Source: Streptosporangiaceae bacterium
Lineage (GTDB): Bacteria; Actinomycetota; Actinomycetes; Streptosporangiales; Streptosporangiaceae
Assembly (NCBI GenBank): GCA_030043395.1
Contig: JASHXW010000097.1
Span: 1-5,838, forward strand
Direction of reading: 5' to 3'
Length of the DNA stretch: 5,838 nt
The notes below the pieces were generated by a model that was given only the letters and a program-made list of their open reading frames with translations, had not been told where the DNA came from and searched no databases. Numbering within the stretch: the stretch's first letter is position 1; each line of letters starts with the position of its first letter. The translations under genes and the position numbers were made by a program. Positions 4,058-5,838 of this stretch are shown here, one piece after another.

Positions 4058-5838
4058 TCAGCTGCCGCTGTTTCTCGCTGACCTGGTCGAAGTGCTTGGT
4101 CAGCGCGTCCTCACCGATCGCTTCCGCTGTCAGGTACAGGTCCTTGATCTGCTCCATCTTCACCGAGCCCGCGGATGAAGACGGCGACCCTGCGCCGGCG
4201 GGCGCCGGAGCAGATGAGGAAGCGTCACCCTCTGGGTCGGCTAGCTTGGGAGCGGGCGTCCACACGTCATAGTTGCCGGTCTGGTCGAGGTGCTGGCCTT
4301 CAGGGCCGCGCGCCAAGTCAGCGCCGAACGGCGAGCCAGCATCGCTGTTCGAGCTGTGGTCCGCCGCCTCGAAGGGTCCGCGAACTCGCTCGGCGTGATC
4401 CGGCTCCTGTTCTGCCAAGACCTCGGGAACCGGCCGCCCGGACCCAAGCCGGATCGCCTGGAGCGGGGCCGTGTCCACGTCGTCCTCCGTCGACGGACCC
4501 GCGGCCGGCGGGCGCGCCGCGACCGGACCCGCAGCCGGCGGGCGCGCCGGGACCGGAGCCTTGCTCGGCGGCAGCGGAGTCACCGGACCCGGGCTGACCT
4601 GGCCGCGCGGACTCGGCGCACTAGCCTTGCGAACGCCGTCCCTGGATGCCACATCGCGATCAGGGGCACCTGCCTCGTGCTCCCGCTCCGGGTCGTCCAC
4701 TGGACCGGCGGGCACTGGGGACGGCGATGCAGGTGCTGATGTCTGCGCAGGCGGGGTGGGAGCAGCTGGCAGAGCGGCAGGCAGCGCGGCCGGCCGCCGC
4801 GGCAGTGGTGACCTGCCGGGCCCGCCGGCACTGCCGGCCCCGCCCTGGCCGGCCGGAGCTGAGTCGCGACCGCGCGGTTCCTGCCATGCGCGCGGATCAC
4901 GATACTGCTGGCTGCCATCGCGCCACTCCGGGTCGCCCGGGCGATATCCGCGCGCCGCGCCGCTTGCCCACTGGCGGCCGTAGCCATCGTCGTATGCCTG
5001 GCCTCGTCCATGCCAAGGCCCATCGGCCCCGGGACCTTCTTGCCAGCCGGGCCCGGGCCGCTGATGTCCGGGCCACGGACGCTGCTCAGGGCCATAGCGC
5101 ACGTCTTGCGGCGGACCGTAACCCCGGTCCGGTCCATACTGCTGGCCGCCTGGCGGATAGTCGCCTGGCCGCGCGAAACGCGGCCCGTACCCGCCGAAGT
5201 CAGCGCCGTCTGGCCGCCAGCCAGGAGGCAACGGACCGCGGTTATCGACAGGCCGGAAGCCTTCGCCGCGATACTCATCCCGCGGCCCGTATCCGCCCGC
5301 CGGCCGGTAGGCGCCTCGCCCGTGGTCGTCAGGAGGCCAGTCACGTGGCGCCTGGCCGATAACTGGCGGCGGCCCGTAGCGCCCGCGACGCCGGTAGACA
5401 GTTCCGTCCGGTTCGACGTAGGCGACGCGCGGATCGTACGCGCCATCCGGGGAGTAGCCGTCCGTGGAATAGCCGTCCTGGGAATAGCCGTCCTGCTGAA
5501 AGCCACCGACCGGGCCGCGCCCAGCGGGCGGCCCGTAGCCGTCGTCCGGCCCGGGCGCGCCCGGACGTCCACGTCCGCCGGGTGGCACATAGGGTCCAGC
5601 CGGACCAGAACCCGCAGGCGGACCGTACATGCGCTGCGGACCGAAGCTAGCCTGCGGACCGCGGCCCTCCGGCGACGCGTAACCATCGCGCTCGACAAGT
5701 CCGTCGCGCGCGGCGTAGCCGTTCCGCGGCCGGTAACCATCCGGCGGGCCGTAGCCGCCCTGCGGCTGGTAGCCATCCGGCGGAACGTAGCCATCCGGAG
5801 GGCCGTAGCCATCCGGCGGAACGTAGCCATCCGGCGGA
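4002..5838 (-). CDS. Gly/Tyr/Pro-rich repetitive protein with a conserved-looking helical tail (start outside window)
   Basis: The frame is open to the right edge, so only the C-terminal 611 residues are visible. The internal ATG at 5630 is not a convincing start, because the same repeat pattern continues upstream of it. Counting from the edge, residues 1-69 are hexapeptides of the type x-P-P-D-G-Y. About 70-330 are Gly/Tyr/Pro/Arg-rich with a DGYSx run, about 330-390 are Pro/Ala-rich, and about 390-555 form an acidic mixed linker with two PVxARPPAAG copies. The tail (about 559-602) includes MEQIKDLYLTAEAIGEDAL and QRQLIREYFDRAGG. It is charged and amphipathic, probably two or three helices, and unlike the rest looks well conserved, so it is probably the functional or docking module. 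Nearly all of the rest should be disordered. Regular Gly-Tyr and Arg spacing is compatible with condensate formation or surface binding, but that is inference. No membrane segment is visible. The gene faces the + strand gene and overlaps it by 56 bases. Confidence 0.8.
   Translation of the reverse strand, partial: PPDGYVPPDGYGPPDGYVPPDGYQPQGGYGPPDGYRPRNGYAARDGLVERDGYASPEGRGPQASFGPQRMYGPPAGSGPAGPYVPPGGRGRPGAPGPDDGYGPPAGRGPVGGFQQDGYSQDGYSTDGYSPDGAYDPRVAYVEPDGTVYRRRGRYGPPPVIGQAPRDWPPDDHGRGAYRPAGGYGPRDEYRGEGFRPVDNRGPLPPGWRPDGADFGGYGPRFARPGDYPPGGQQYGPDRGYGPPQDVRYGPEQRPWPGHQRPGPGWQEGPGADGPWHGRGQAYDDGYGRQWASGAARGYRPGDPEWRDGSQQYRDPRAWQEPRGRDSAPAGQGGAGSAGGPGRSPLPRRPAALPAALPAAPTPPAQTSAPASPSPVPAGPVDDPEREHEAGAPDRDVASRDGVRKASAPSPRGQVSPGPVTPLPPSKAPVPARPPAAGPVAARPPAAGPSTEDDVDTAPLQAIRLGSGRPVPEVLAEQEPDHAERVRGPFEAADHSSNSDAGSPFGADLARGPEGQHLDQTGNYDVWTPAPKLADPEGDASSSAPAPAGAGSPSSSAGSVKMEQIKDLYLTAEAIGEDALTKHFDQVSEKQRQLIREYFDRAGGQPGGSDQP
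4495..4554 (-). repeat. Two tandem 30-bp copies encoding PVxARPPAAG
   Basis: Two adjacent 30-base units (4495-4524 and 4525-4554) differ at only two positions. On the - strand they encode two ten-residue copies, PVPARPPAAG and PVAARPPAAG. The near identity suggests a recent in-frame duplication in the disordered linker of the Gly/Tyr-rich protein. Confidence 0.85.
5442..5501 (-). repeat. Four 15-bp units encoding a DGYSx run
   Basis: Four consecutive 15-base units (5442-5456, 5457-5471, 5472-5486, 5487-5501) share the core GCCRTCC, and the middle two differ by a single base (GCCGTCCGTGGAATA against GCCGTCCTGGGAATA). On the - strand they give FQQDG, YSQDG, YSTDG and YSPDG in succession. The period of five residues differs from the six-residue period further upstream in the same protein. 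Confidence 0.8.
5643..5838 (-). repeat. 18-bp tandem repeat array encoding x-P-P-D-G-Y, cut by the window edge
   Basis: Units of 18 bases run in phase from 5643 to the right edge. The clearest copies start at 5733, 5769, 5787, 5805 and 5823, with the + strand core GTAGCCATCCGGCGG. The units from 5769 onward are nearly identical and alternate between AAC and GCC endings (V-PPDGY and G-PPDGY), which implies duplication as a 36-base pair of units. Copies decay toward 5643, where only the length and occasional G-Y or E-G positions remain. The array continues beyond the window, so its full copy number is unknown. Confidence 0.9.

Noticed and set aside
5628..5630. ATG at 5630 (- strand) as start of the Gly/Tyr-rich protein
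   Set aside because: The frame and the six-residue repeat phase continue upstream to the window edge, so this ATG is most likely an internal methionine.
4580..5830. Alternative - strand frame (416 codons) overlapping the Gly/Tyr-rich gene
   Set aside because: It is rich in Arg, Thr, Ala and Met from reading the repeats out of frame (RMATFRRMAT), and it ends before the well-balanced helical tail that marks the true frame.
5643..5838. Tandem repeats as a possible CRISPR array or origin iterons
   Set aside because: Units of 18 bases are directly adjacent with no unique spacers, and they stay in coding phase as x-P-P-D-G-Y, so they are protein-coding repeats.

Overview
The window looks like the chromosome of a high-GC actinobacterium. 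Coding sequence fills almost all of it, third codon positions are dominated by G and C, GTG and TTG starts appear, and both large proteins on the right carry long Pro/Ala/Gly-rich disordered stretches of the kind common in Streptomyces-like and Frankia-like genomes. The genus cannot be fixed from this sequence. I see no tRNA, rRNA, CRISPR array, insertion sequence or phage gene, and no gene-free stretch longer than about 70 bases.

Left part (1-2235, + strand): a compact catabolic unit. The last 20 codons of an unidentified upstream gene run into a 301-residue conserved protein of unknown function through a GTGA start/stop overlap. After 27 bases and a strong Shine-Dalgarno sequence comes a complete fumarylacetoacetase (fahA) with every active-site residue I could check in place. 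Fumarylacetoacetase performs the last step of tyrosine/homogentisate breakdown, so the unknown 301-residue protein is a candidate accessory gene of that pathway.

Middle (2236-4057, + strand): a 583-residue protein, best started at a TTG codon at 2306 behind a GGGAG ribosome binding site. It has a short charged N-terminus, about 300 residues of disordered Pro/Ala/acidic linker, and a folded C-terminal region. That region holds a VEVQFHT motif resembling the RelA/SpoT-like nucleotidyltransferase domains at the C-termini of actinobacterial toxin-like proteins. Two positions usually conserved in that group look replaced, so the domain may be catalytically dead or divergent.

Right part (4002-5838, - strand): the 611-residue C-terminal part of a very repetitive Gly/Tyr/Pro-rich protein whose start lies beyond the window. 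It opens with an 18-bp tandem repeat (x-P-P-D-G-Y), passes through Gly-Tyr-rich and Pro-Ala-rich segments, and ends in a compact, apparently conserved helical tail. Its last 56 bases overlap the end of the facing + strand gene, so the two C-termini are encoded by the same DNA on opposite strands. These two right-hand genes share an architecture (long disorder plus a small C-terminal domain), but nothing visible ties them to tyrosine catabolism.
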